Shown here: piece after piece, positions 1 to 7,473 of the stretch
Layout of the letters: each line of letters starts with the position of its first letter
How positions within the stretch are numbered: the first letter of the stretch is position 1
NCBI GenBank assembly: GCA_024277475.1
Contig: JAJRVC010000352.1
Coordinates: forward strand, 1 to 10,305
From: Deltaproteobacteria bacterium
GTDB lineage: Bacteria > Desulfobacterota > Desulfobacteria > Desulfobacterales > JAFDCJ01
Reading direction: 5' to 3'
DNA length: 10,305 nucleotides
Program-made: the position numbers and the translations under genes
Notes under the pieces: generated by a model
The model's input: only the letters and a program-made list of their open reading frames with translations
Databases searched by the model: none
What the model was told of the DNA's origin: nothing

Positions 1-590
1 CGATCAAAATAATATTCGCCCAGACGGAAGGAGGCTTCCAAGCGATGAGGACTTAAGGGGTATTCTTTGACAAGCCATTCAAGCAGGGGCAGGGCCTGAT
101 CCCTTTCCCCGGTTTCGTCATAGGCCCGCGAAAGGGCATAGAGCACCTGATCATTTTCACGATAATCGTGGTCATCACGTAATAAGGCGGTATACGTTTC
201 AATGGCATCCTGATAATCAACCAGGGGAAGCGGGCCTGCAGGATCAATTTCATAGGCTTCCATTTCTCTTAAAAAACGCGCATGTGCCGCCTTCATATAC
301 AGATCACCCAAGCGCTTCAAGGCAGGTGCGCGCACGACGCTTCCCGGATCAGAATGGCGTTCCAAAAGATCTTGATAGCCCCTGAGTGCTTCCCCTTTTT
401 TAGAAATCACCGCAACATCACGAAGCACCTTCACTTCTTCTTTTAAAACAGCCTGACGTGCCTGCAAACTTTCTTCCGAGAACAGGCTGGGTTTGACGGT
501 TTTCTGTACACCCCCACATCCTGTTAGCACGGCAAGGAACATTAAGAGCGGGACAGTAAGTTTCAAATATGATGACTTTAATGTGTTCAT
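1..590 (-). CDS. TPR lipoprotein (3' end beyond window)
   Basis: The frame is open from the ATG at 590 to the left edge: 196 codons plus two bases, without a stop. It begins MNTLKSSYLKLTVPLLMFLA with lipobox LTGC (Cys25), so it is a lipoprotein. The mature start includes a predicted helical segment rich in E and K. TPR-like repeats then appear: APALKRLGDLYMKAAHARFL, then DQVLYALSRAYDETGERDQA with LEWLVKEYPLSPHRLEAS, then FRLGEYYFD at the edge. The start is three bases after the stop of the large TPR gene, so they are probably coupled; only a weak GGAAAA site precedes it. Lipid-anchored TPR proteins of this kind usually act as docking or scaffold parts at the outer membrane. The remaining length and domains are outside the window. 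Confidence 0.83.
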   Translation of the reverse strand, partial: MNTLKSSYLKLTVPLLMFLAVLTGCGGVQKTVKPSLFSEESLQARQAVLKEEVKVLRDVAVISKKGEALRGYQDLLERHSDPGSVVRAPALKRLGDLYMKAAHARFLREMEAYEIDPAGPLPLVDYQDAIETYTALLRDDHDYRENDQVLYALSRAYDETGERDQALPLLEWLVKEYPLSPHRLEASFRLGEYYFD

Positions 591-593
591 ATT

Positions 594-2519
594 TTAAGGT
601 TTTTCCGCGTTGATATCGAAAATTTGAATCTGGCTTAACTCCGCCGTCGCTGCAAATTTCATCAAACGATCTAAGCGTCGCTCAGACGCCGCAAGCAATT
701 TTTCTTTGAGCGCGGGTAAAGTCGCCGCCTGCAAATCGCGGGTCTTCTCTCGTTTTTCTGCCAGTGCAGCTTGCGCCGCTGCAATGCGTACCCTAAAATC
801 AGCAATTTCACGAGACAAAGTCGGCACCGAAAGCATCAGACGCGCATGTGATACCGCCATGTCCGACAGATCTGCATTCACCCGTCGTAGCGCGCCTTGT
901 CGGTCATCCGCTCGCGCAGGCCATTCAGTGCGTATTGTCCAAGTGAGTTCGCCCTCAATAATCTGAAACCAGCGCGATACTTTTTCCCAATCCTGTTTGA
1001 GTGTCGTAATCTCGGCACGCTGCGCCGTAGTTGCTTCGGAAGCTTCGAGACGCTCAAGATCCAAGCCGATCACGGCACGACTTGCGCGGGAGTGCGTTAA
1101 TTCATTTAAGCGCGTTGTTTCCTCCGACGACACCAAGATGCTCAATTCTTCCACATTCACAGCCCTTTGAATCCGCTGATTTAAAATATCACTTTTTTTC
1201 TGCAAAACGGCGACGGGATCAAGTGCCAGAGAGCGATCAACTTCAGGGAGAAAGGAACGGAAAACCGTTTCACGATGATCCACCATGACCTCAAAAACAG
1301 ACATGTCCCGTAACTTTTGATCTAAAAAAACCGTCAGTTTTGAAAGCTCGCCATATTGTGCAACCCAATAACGCACGGCATCATCTTCGGCTAATAAAAT
1401 GCTCAAAAACCCTTCATCCGACCCATTTTCATTATAAATGTCAATCAAAGCACGCAACTGCAAAGGATCTTCCAAGTTGTCAACAAAATCTCGAAGCAGC
1501 TTCTCCTCACGTTTGTACAAATCGATGGCTTCGGCATAATGATCCAGCGCGGTTTGATAGGCCTTTAGACGATTGTAGCCATGGCCCACGGCCGTCAAAG
1601 CCTCCAAGGCATAAGGATGTTCCGGGTAAAGTTTAATTAAATCTTCAAAAATCAAAATGGCTTTTAAATAATGCCGAGCCTTAAACGCTGCCCAGGCCCG
1701 CGCAAAAAGGGCATCGGGAAAAAAGCGACTGTCTTCGGGAATCCGCGAAAGCACCGTGCGTGCTTTACCGTAATGGCTATCCTCAATCAGGAATTGTCCC
1801 CACATCAATCGACTCTTTTCCTGAAATGATTTGAGTAACACATTCTCAGAAGTGTCATATCGGCTGATTTTTTCAAAAAAATCGAGCGCTTTTACATGCT
1901 CTTCGAGTAAAAAATGGGACTGGGCCAAGGTCAATTGCGCATAAGGGAAATAACGGCTTGTTGGTGTAATTCGGTTTAAATGTGTCACGGCCTCTTTTAT
2001 CGCACCCAGGGCATAGTGACTCATGCCCGCCAGATAGACAGCCTCGTCCATTTTCAAAAAATCTTCCGCGGCATCAAAAAGCCTGTAGGTTTCAAGCGCC
2101 GTTTGGTAGAGACCCCGCTCGTATTGCATGCGTGTCACAAAAAGCAGTAAATCATTTCTCGCCTTGCCGGGCGGGAAAACACCCACTAACGCCTTGATAA
2201 TACGTGTGGCCGGGCGATCCATGCCCCAAGCCAAGTAGAGACTGCCCAAAAGCATGCGACTGCGATTGAGCATCTGCTCATCATAGGGGGCTTTGGCCGC
2301 ATCTTCGACAAGACGTAAGTGCGTCGCAGCAGACATATAGTCTTCAATAAAAAAATGAAAGTAGGCCGTTTTGAGCAAGGTATCTTGAAGCACCTTCGTA
2401 CCCTCATCCACAGAGGCTTCCGATACGAGCGACACTTCTTCTGCCCACACGACGGGCGGAAGCCAAGACAATGCCATAAGTGCCAAAATAATATAGGCTT
2501 GTTTAATTCCAAGTCTCAT
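594..2519 (-). CDS. Large exported TPR and coiled-coil protein
   Basis: This protein has 641 residues from the ATG at 2519, which puts the signal peptide (hydrophobic ILALMALSWLPPVVWA, then EEV) close to the N-terminus and overlaps the previous gene by 17 bases. The ATG at 2552 would overlap it by 50 and has no binding site. About ten helical repeats follow, with TPR landmarks such as AVYLAGMSHYALGAIKEAV, DALFARAWAAFKARHYLKAI and ALTAVGHGYNRLKAYQTAL, spaced 30-40 residues apart over about residues 40-340. The C-terminal third is charged and helical with long heptad stretches (near 500-620). It is a periplasmic scaffold protein by appearance. Its neighbours are a beta-rich periplasmic protein and a TPR lipoprotein; similar trios occur in envelope machines such as gliding or Tol-like systems, but that is only an analogy. 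No catalytic motif is visible. Confidence 0.82.
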   Translation of the reverse strand: MRLGIKQAYIILALMALSWLPPVVWAEEVSLVSEASVDEGTKVLQDTLLKTAYFHFFIEDYMSAATHLRLVEDAAKAPYDEQMLNRSRMLLGSLYLAWGMDRPATRIIKALVGVFPPGKARNDLLLFVTRMQYERGLYQTALETYRLFDAAEDFLKMDEAVYLAGMSHYALGAIKEAVTHLNRITPTSRYFPYAQLTLAQSHFLLEEHVKALDFFEKISRYDTSENVLLKSFQEKSRLMWGQFLIEDSHYGKARTVLSRIPEDSRFFPDALFARAWAAFKARHYLKAILIFEDLIKLYPEHPYALEALTAVGHGYNRLKAYQTALDHYAEAIDLYKREEKLLRDFVDNLEDPLQLRALIDIYNENGSDEGFLSILLAEDDAVRYWVAQYGELSKLTVFLDQKLRDMSVFEVMVDHRETVFRSFLPEVDRSLALDPVAVLQKKSDILNQRIQRAVNVEELSILVSSEETTRLNELTHSRASRAVIGLDLERLEASEATTAQRAEITTLKQDWEKVSRWFQIIEGELTWTIRTEWPARADDRQGALRRVNADLSDMAVSHARLMLSVPTLSREIADFRVRIAAAQAALAEKREKTRDLQAATLPALKEKLLAASERRLDRLMKFAATAELSQIQIFDINAEKP

Positions 2520-3132
2520 ACGTAAACTCAGCTTGTTTGATAATCGCATCATCGCGTACGATCAACTTAATAAAGGTCGCCCCTTTTTCTTTTTTGATTT
2601 GAATGGTTTCTGCCCGTTTATAATCTTTTTGTTGCGGGCCAACACCGCTAAAAATAGCCACCAATTGATGTTCACCAGATTTCAAATTGCCCTGATAAAT
2701 CCGTTGGATACCGCCTTTGCCCAAGGCCGTCACCTCCCGATCTGTATAGAGATGACTGGCAACAAGTGTGTCATTCAGGTGGAGTTTGACAGAATCGAGC
2801 TTAAAATAATGTCCCCCCTGCACGCTCAAAAAAATCACGAGCGAAGAATCCTCTGGAAAAAGCAGATCCTCCTGAAGTCGAAAGAGCTGGGTATTAAGTT
2901 CGAGTATTTCCTCTTTGAGCGCCTGAATTTTGGGATCAAGACTTTCTATGGGCTCGGTGGTTTCTACGGCCAACTCTGTATTTTCAAGAACTTCTACGAC
3001 GTCCTGATTTGTCTGCTCAGATGCCGCGTCCAAGAACTGCTCTTGCGCCCACAGGCCGGATGAAAAAGACATCACAATCACAATAAGCGCCAATGTACGA
3101 ACACAAACAAATAAGCGTCTCGATCTTTCCAT
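2503..3132 (-). CDS. Exported coiled-coil and beta-rich protein, function unknown
   Basis: This is a 209-residue protein from the ATG at 3132. That start has TGAGGA about 9 bases upstream and leaves an 11-base gap after the ApbE stop. The ATG at 3147 overlaps the ApbE stop as ATGA but has no visible binding site. A signal peptide (core about 11-24, ending GLWA-QE) is followed by an acidic stretch rich in E, D and T. A short coiled coil comes next (about 66-91, DPKIQALKEEILELNTQLFRL in heptads). A beta-rich domain then shows VKLHLNDTLVASHLY, a turn with GGIQRIYQG, GEHQLVAIFSG and a terminal KLIVRDDAIIKQAEF. The last part resembles secreted immunoglobulin-like or carrier-type beta folds. I do not recognise a named family with confidence. 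It probably sits in the periplasm beside the TPR proteins encoded next. Confidence 0.75.
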   Translation of the reverse strand: MERSRRLFVCVRTLALIVIVMSFSSGLWAQEQFLDAASEQTNQDVVEVLENTELAVETTEPIESLDPKIQALKEEILELNTQLFRLQEDLLFPEDSSLVIFLSVQGGHYFKLDSVKLHLNDTLVASHLYTDREVTALGKGGIQRIYQGNLKSGEHQLVAIFSGVGPQQKDYKRAETIQIKKEKGATFIKLIVRDDAIIKQAEFTYETWN

Positions 3133-3143
3133 TATCTTATTCC

Positions 3144-4166
3144 TCATTTTGCTGCAGGCTCTGGATTCAAGGCCATTAAACCAGACGAAAGATGTACCTT
3201 GCCTTCCTGATCAATAATAATGCCATCGACGTCTTGAAGTCTTTCAATCAGTGCAAGCCCTGCTGTGGGCCCCAGAACAAAAATGGAGGTGGACAAAGCA
3301 TCACTGGTTGTCGCCTCCCGTGCGAGAATACTCACGCTGCGGCAGGCCGTTGCGGGAAAACCTGTTTTTGTATCCAAAATATGGTGATAACGTACACCCG
3401 CTTTAACAAAGAAACGTTCGTAATCGCCGGAAGTCGAAATCGCCTGATCCGACAAAGGCAAGACAGCAAGAATGCCGTCGGCCTGATCCGGGTCTCGCAG
3501 TCCGACCTTCCAGGGTTCATCGCCCTTTTTGCCGCGGATGAGGGTATCGCCCCCGGCCATGACCATCGCGTCCTGAATGCCGTGTTTTTGCAATACTTTC
3601 ATGGCTTGATCCATCGCATAACCCTTGCCAATGCCGCCCAAACCGATTTCCATACCCGCTTCGGGCAGAAAGACGCTGCTGTCCTGATCGTTTAGACGAA
3701 TTTTTTTGTAATTCACCTTGGGCAGTTGCGCCTGAATGGACTCCGCCGAGGGCACATGTTTTTTTCGGAAATCCCAAAGTTTTCCGACCGATGCAAATGA
3801 AATATCAAAAGCGCCGTCCGTCAATTCGGAAAAACGAATGGATTTTGCAATCAAGTCATACAATTCTCGGCTCACAGGCACGGGGCGTACACCCGCATTT
3901 TGATTAATGCGTGAAAGCTCACTTTCCGCTTTGTAGTGGCTCATCAATTTATCCAAACGCCGGACTTCATCAAATGCGGCTTCAATTGCCGCTGCAAGTT
4001 TTTTTTCGTCATCTCCAATGGCTTTCACGATGATTTGTGTACCCATCAAAACCCGTTCCTCTGTGAGCAAGTGCTGCCCTTGCCAGCTTTCTGCATACAG
4101 TGGCGGGGCGAGCCTCGTAAAGAGGCCGAGACTAATAACGAGAACCGAGAGAAATCTGAAAAACAT
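3144..4166 (-). CDS. apbE: ApbE-type FAD:protein FMN transferase
   Basis: ApbE enzymes transfer FMN from FAD to a threonine or serine of an exported target protein. From the start at 4166 this protein has 340 residues, within the usual family range. A signal peptide (FFRFLSVLVISLGLF, cleavage near LYA-ESW) places it in the periplasm. Family motifs are present in order: VLMGTQIIVKA (40-50), LDKLMSHYKAESELSRIN (71-88), GGIGKGYAMD (177-186), GGDTLIRG (205-212), HHILDTKTGFPA (261-272) and SDALSTSIFVLG (288-299), which carries metal-binding positions. The ATG at 4223 would give a 92-base overlap and an unlikely signal peptide. The start at 4166 has GGAAG upstream and overlaps the DUF3570 gene by 35 bases. 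The only target-like segment I find in the window is DMVSSAS in the DUF3570 protein. Confidence 0.93.
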   Translation of the reverse strand: MFFRFLSVLVISLGLFTRLAPPLYAESWQGQHLLTEERVLMGTQIIVKAIGDDEKKLAAAIEAAFDEVRRLDKLMSHYKAESELSRINQNAGVRPVPVSRELYDLIAKSIRFSELTDGAFDISFASVGKLWDFRKKHVPSAESIQAQLPKVNYKKIRLNDQDSSVFLPEAGMEIGLGGIGKGYAMDQAMKVLQKHGIQDAMVMAGGDTLIRGKKGDEPWKVGLRDPDQADGILAVLPLSDQAISTSGDYERFFVKAGVRYHHILDTKTGFPATACRSVSILAREATTSDALSTSIFVLGPTAGLALIERLQDVDGIIIDQEGKVHLSSGLMALNPEPAAK

Positions 4167-5268
4167 TGGCTTCCCATGAATACAGTTGACCCGTACGCGG
4201 ATCGGAAAAATCATCATAATCAAACATCAAAAAATTGTAGCCCATCCTGAAATAAGGTCTGTCAAACCATCCCCATTTTTTTTCACGCGACTCAAATTTA
4301 AACGAAAGCCCCACGCCGTGACTCGCAAATGTGGAAAGTTCTTTATCTCGTGCCTTGAATAACTGATTTGCCGGAAGTACATCGCCATAAAAACTGGCAG
4401 CGGTCTGTTCATAGTAGCGATAAAAAATCCCAAGGGAATGGTTTTTCGAAATACGATGTTGATAGAATAGTTTTCCCGTATGCGACTCAACACCAAATGT
4501 ATCCTGATAATAACGATAGGTCGCTTGCACACTGCTTCGTAAACCACCCCCGGCCTGTAGATCTCGCAAAAAGCCGTACGTGCTGCGAAGTACCCACGCC
4601 TGTCCGGTTCTAGCATTGGGATAAACTTCAGGCACCCAAGCGGTACTCTCAAGGAGGGCACTGCGATAAGGGCTATTAATGTAACCCTCATCCGCCGTGA
4701 TTTCGTAATTTAATTGCGCCAACCACCGGGGACTGAGTGATTGTGTCAAACCGAGGCCATAGGCCGTCCGGTTAAAACCCTGTACACCAAAAGAAGGATT
4801 GGCGTTGCTGCTCACATCGTCTTTGGAGCGGGCAACACGTAGATTCACCGTCGTATTTCGGTCGAAAAAATCATGCGTAAGGGCCAGCATTAAGGTATTC
4901 GAGGTGTAATCGGACTCGTCACTGACCGTGTAATTTGCCGAAAAAAGCGTATCACCCCAAATATGGCTTCCACCCAAATAAACTTCCTTGCGCTCGTCCG
5001 TAAATTTTTCGCCTTTGCTGGCCTGTGTCACCACATCAATTGACGCCGAGCTCACCATGTCCATGCGCCCACCTGCTTCGATCGACATGCGTCCCTTCAA
5101 TTCTTTTTTCAATATGATGACGGGGCCATGCACGGTAATGCCGCCACCACTAAAATAATTATAGGCCACGGAAGCCTCATCTTCGGGCGGATCAATCGCC
5201 ATTGTGAACTTCACCGTAAAAAAGAACAGGAAAACGGTTCCTATTATGATAAAAAAGAGGCGCTTCAC
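4132..5268 (-). CDS. DUF3570 outer-membrane beta-barrel protein
   Basis: This protein has 378 residues from a GTG start at 5268 (GTGA overlap with the preceding stop; GGGGGAGG lies about 12 bases upstream). The signal peptide is strongly hydrophobic (about 4-24, ending FTMA-IDPPED). The N-terminal mature region contains YFSGGGITVHGP (38-49), DMVSSASIDVVTQAS (70-84) and DERKEVYLGG (91-100), which fit DUF3570. The remainder is a long run of amphipathic strands with aromatic girdles (YRYYQDTF, FYRYYEQ, YFRMGYNF) and ends in LGSRY, a terminal aromatic residue as in outer-membrane barrels. DMVSSAS (5041-5061) is similar to the Dxx[S/T]GA[T/S] target of ApbE flavin transferases, and an ApbE gene follows immediately. 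The family has no established function. A surface-exposed redox barrel is one possibility. Confidence 0.87.
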   Translation of the reverse strand: MKRLFFIIIGTVFLFFFTVKFTMAIDPPEDEASVAYNYFSGGGITVHGPVIILKKELKGRMSIEAGGRMDMVSSASIDVVTQASKGEKFTDERKEVYLGGSHIWGDTLFSANYTVSDESDYTSNTLMLALTHDFFDRNTTVNLRVARSKDDVSSNANPSFGVQGFNRTAYGLGLTQSLSPRWLAQLNYEITADEGYINSPYRSALLESTAWVPEVYPNARTGQAWVLRSTYGFLRDLQAGGGLRSSVQATYRYYQDTFGVESHTGKLFYQHRISKNHSLGIFYRYYEQTAASFYGDVLPANQLFKARDKELSTFASHGVGLSFKFESREKKWGWFDRPYFRMGYNFLMFDYDDFSDPRTGQLYSWEANVFQISLGSRY

Positions 5269-5483
5269 TTACAGCCGCAGCCTCCCCCCGAACCGCTAAA
5301 CCCACCGCGACTGCCCTCTAAGACCTCTTCGACATGCAGATGCCAGCTCGCCTCCTGCGGGTCTGCGTCAAAATACATCATGTCATCTGCCAAAAATTCG
5401 CGGTCTCTGGGTTGCACGGTGGCACAGGCACTCATGCTGCCCATCAGAGTCAGTAAGATTAAGGATAAAAATTTATTTTTCAT
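5265..5483 (-). CDS. DUF4266 small lipoprotein with GGGCGCK tail
   Basis: This is a 72-residue lipoprotein: signal peptide, lipobox SMSAC (Cys20), then a short mature part of about 52 residues. REFLADDMM (28-36) and the glycine-rich end GGFSGSGGGCGCK (60-72, Cys69 and Cys71) match what I recall of DUF4266 proteins. That family is small, lipid-anchored, and ends in a GGGCGC-type tail. AGGGAG lies about 9 bases before the ATG. The stop codon overlaps the GTG start of the DUF3570 gene by four bases (GTGA), so the two are probably translationally coupled. The function of DUF4266 is unknown. Two cysteines in a flexible glycine tail suggest a metal site, a disulfide, or a modification site served by the thioredoxin encoded just upstream. 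Confidence 0.85.
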   Translation of the reverse strand: MKNKFLSLILLTLMGSMSACATVQPRDREFLADDMMYFDADPQEASWHLHVEEVLEGSRGGFSGSGGGCGCK

Positions 5484-5495
5484 ATCCTGTTCTCC

Positions 5496-6005
5496 CTACT
5501 GTTTAAGCAGGGCTCTGATCTCTTTTTCGTAACGTGCAGGCTCATCCGGCCCAAAACCCCAATGAATATGATGCACCATGCCGTCTTTTCCAATCACATA
5601 GGTCGTGGGCATACTGCGCACCAAATAAAGATCTGAAATTTCACCTTTGGGGTCTAACAAAATAGGAAAAGCCAAGTTCAAATCACGGCTCATACGAACG
5701 ACTTCAGAGCGACCTTTGTCAATATTTACGCCAAGAATTTGCAAACCCACACCCTTGTATTTTTTGTACAAGGTATTAAAAAAAGGCAGTTCTTTTTTGC
5801 AAGGTGTGCACCAGGTCGCCCAGAAATTCAGAATCACCACACGACCGCGCTGCTCACTTAACTTGATATTTTTTCCAGAAAGACTTTTGACAGTAAAATC
5901 CGCTGCAGGTTTCAAAGATACATTTTGTGCAGCCAAAGCAAAATCCGCGAACAAGATTAGAGTCAGTAGAAATACGGCCTGAACAATTTTTTTATGCCAC
6001 CTCAT
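5496..6005 (-). CDS. TlpA/ResA-type thioredoxin-like thiol-disulfide oxidoreductase
   Basis: This is a 169-residue exported thioredoxin-fold protein from the chosen start. Residues 1-26 form a signal peptide or N-terminal membrane anchor (MRWHKK, then a hydrophobic core ending in FALA-AQ). The AhpC/TSA-Redoxin-type core follows: FTVKSLSGKNIKLSEQRG, then the redox motif WCTPC (65-69) in VVILNFWATWCTPC, GVNIDKG, and the cis-proline loop RSMPTTYVI (Pro133). Such proteins keep periplasmic cysteines reduced, classically those of apocytochromes c before haem ligation or other dedicated clients. Candidate clients here are the CXnCH motifs upstream and the two C-terminal cysteines of the DUF4266 lipoprotein encoded 12 bases downstream. 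The start at 6005 has a GAGGTG site; the ATG at 6053 would add 16 residues and overlap the previous gene. Confidence 0.92.
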   Translation of the reverse strand: MRWHKKIVQAVFLLTLILFADFALAAQNVSLKPAADFTVKSLSGKNIKLSEQRGRVVILNFWATWCTPCKKELPFFNTLYKKYKGVGLQILGVNIDKGRSEVVRMSRDLNLAFPILLDPKGEISDLYLVRSMPTTYVIGKDGMVHHIHWGFGPDEPARYEKEIRALLKQ

Positions 6006-6026
6006 TTTCACCTCATTTTCCACCTT
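5998..6026 (-). promoter_or_regulatory. Duplicated ribosome binding site and start region of the thioredoxin gene, with a two-codon mini-frame
   Basis: An 11-base unit is perfectly tandemly repeated (5998-6008 and 6009-6019). On the coding strand each copy reads AAAATGAGGTG. The proximal copy provides GAGGTG (6009-6014) three bases before the ATG at 6005. The distal copy has its own ATG at 6016, preceded by AAGGTGG (6020-6026), but it reads ATG AGG TGA and stops after two codons. The stop lies two bases before the true start. This decides the thioredoxin start at 6005 rather than the upstream ATG at 6053. It could also tune translation by reinitiation, which is inferred only. Confidence 0.6.
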
Positions 6027-6036
6027 GAAAACAACA

Positions 6037-6684
6037 CTAGAAGAAAAAAGCAATGCTCACAATGCCTTCCAGATTGAACATCTTTTCTTTTTCTCCTGTC
6101 ACATCGGATTCAAAGGAATGTAAACTCAGTCGAAAACCGGCATCCATCCAGTCTGTGAAGAAAATTTTATAACCTGTTCCAAAATTGAAGGTAAATTGGC
6201 TCTTCGCATCAAATTCGGTTAAACCCGCACCGCCCACAATGTAGATTGTCGAATTCATCGTCCGGCGGCGTGTCAAAAAAATCTGCCCAGGAAAGAGATT
6301 GTAGCCTAGATTCACATTCCAATAGGTCATATCCGTATCGGTAAAAATCGTCAATCCGCCGCCAAAACCATCGTCGCTGACTTTCGTCATGCCGTAATTT
6401 CCTTCAAAAAAGACATCTTCAGTCAAATGCAGCGCGAGGTTGAGACCCATCACAGGCGCAGTACTAAAACCGTCCAGCGCAAAAAGACCGTAATAAGGCG
6501 AAATCTCAATGAATTCCTGGTCTATTTTTTCTTCTTTGAATGCAAGGGTTTCAGCGGGTGGTGCAATCAAAGGGTCTTCACTCGTTGGAAAATCCGGCGT
6601 TTGCGCGGCAACCATCACGGCTTGGTTCAAAAAGGACAGGAACAAACACACGAAGCCGAAACGGATCCATTTATTTTTCATCAT
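6037..6684 (-). CDS. Outer-membrane beta-barrel domain protein
   Basis: This protein has 215 residues and an N-terminal signal peptide (positively charged start, hydrophobic core about 8-26, AAQ cleavage region). A short acidic and proline-containing linker (about 30-60) is followed by an approximately 150-residue small barrel. Strands such as FIEISPYYGLFAL, VFFEGNYGMT and YWNVNLGYNLFPG alternate polar and non-polar residues, and the chain ends in IAFFF, a typical terminal aromatic signature. It resembles the outer-membrane beta-barrel family common in Myxococcota and relatives (TIGR04565-like, from memory). It starts 21 bases after the SH3/barrel gene, and both proteins share a glycine-rich inner strand region (INGTIGGGL versus IYIVGGAGL), so they may be related barrels in one complex. 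The two consecutive ATG codons leave a one-residue uncertainty in the start. No enzymatic residues are apparent. Confidence 0.8.
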   Translation of the reverse strand: MMKNKWIRFGFVCLFLSFLNQAVMVAAQTPDFPTSEDPLIAPPAETLAFKEEKIDQEFIEISPYYGLFALDGFSTAPVMGLNLALHLTEDVFFEGNYGMTKVSDDGFGGGLTIFTDTDMTYWNVNLGYNLFPGQIFLTRRRTMNSTIYIVGGAGLTEFDAKSQFTFNFGTGYKIFFTDWMDAGFRLSLHSFESDVTGEKEKMFNLEGIVSIAFFF

Positions 6685-6705
6685 ACAAAACTCAACTCAA
6701 TAAGA

Positions 6706-7473
6706 TTAAAATTCAAAGATCACACCCAGACTGTATTCCCGGACGTCACGATTTCGTTTCGGGCTGATAAAAAGGGTGTAGTTTCTGAAATCGCCGCGCA
6801 GCGCAAGCCGCCGCTTAAGCGGTGCTGAAAACCCCACACCGGCATAGGCTGCCTTAAAACTTTCATTCTTTACATTAATGAGAATGTCAGCAGGACGGGT
6901 TTCAATCAGTCCACCACCAATGGTCCCATTGATGGAAAACCATCTGCCTCGCCAAGGCGTAATGACCAGGCCGACAAGGTAGAGATTGCTGTCTTCAAAA
7001 TCGCCGGAGGCAAAACCCAAACTCGTTTCCGCTGAAAGCCCCTCCGTAAAACGATAGGCCGTTCTCACATAAATGGCGCTGTTCTCATCAAAAACACCCC
7101 AGGCCCATCCGGCCTCTAAACGACCGTCGATGTAGTTGTCATAAAATCGCTCGGACCAACCTTTTTGATAACCTGAGGCCTGAATCGTTTTATCTATCTC
7201 CCGGTAGTGCACCCAACCCTCCTGGCCGCTGAAAAGCCGAACTTTGAACCAATCCGTCCGTTTTTTCATGAGGAATACGTCTTCCCCTTTCTCGGCAATA
7301 TAAAAAACCGGGTAATAACGGCCCGGCCCAGTGCGAATCTCCAAAAAAGGCGCCATCACCTTTGCACGCGGGTAGCGTTTTTCTGCTGCGGAAACAGGCT
7401 GCGCCATCAAAATCAATGCAATCACGCCCATCACAATCATCAGGCGATTTTTTGTAATCAAAACAGGCGTCAC
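6706..7473 (-). CDS. SH3-domain plus outer-membrane beta-barrel protein
   Basis: A signal peptide with cleavage near QPVSA-AEKR leads into a bacterial SH3 (SH3_3-like) domain at roughly residues 39-95 counted from the chosen start. Its signs are LEIRTGPGRYYPVF, DWFKVRL and GWVHYREI. A series of alternating amphipathic beta strands follows and ends in GVIFEF, with the C-terminal aromatic residue typical of outer-membrane barrels. I chose the GTG at 7473: it overlaps the preceding stop as GTGA and gives a compact signal peptide. The ATG at 7491 (18 bases earlier, 22-base overlap, no visible Shine-Dalgarno) is the alternative and gives 261 residues. SH3 domains of this type often bind peptidoglycan or peptides, so the protein may tether the barrel to the cell wall. 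The specific role is unknown. Confidence 0.8.
   Translation of the reverse strand: MTPVLITKNRLMIVMGVIALILMAQPVSAAEKRYPRAKVMAPFLEIRTGPGRYYPVFYIAEKGEDVFLMKKRTDWFKVRLFSGQEGWVHYREIDKTIQASGYQKGWSERFYDNYIDGRLEAGWAWGVFDENSAIYVRTAYRFTEGLSAETSLGFASGDFEDSNLYLVGLVITPWRGRWFSINGTIGGGLIETRPADILINVKNESFKAAYAGVGFSAPLKRRLALRGDFRNYTLFISPKRNRDVREYSLGVIFEF

Noticed and set aside
53..253. A minus-strand 66-codon open frame.
   Set aside because: It is an out-of-frame shadow of the TPR lipoprotein frame, which is open from 590 to the edge and has a lipobox and TPR repeats.
2533..3063. A plus-strand open frame of 176 codons.
   Set aside because: It is antisense to the exported coiled-coil/beta gene, whose signal peptide, heptads and junctions are coherent; the antisense translation shows no recognisable features.
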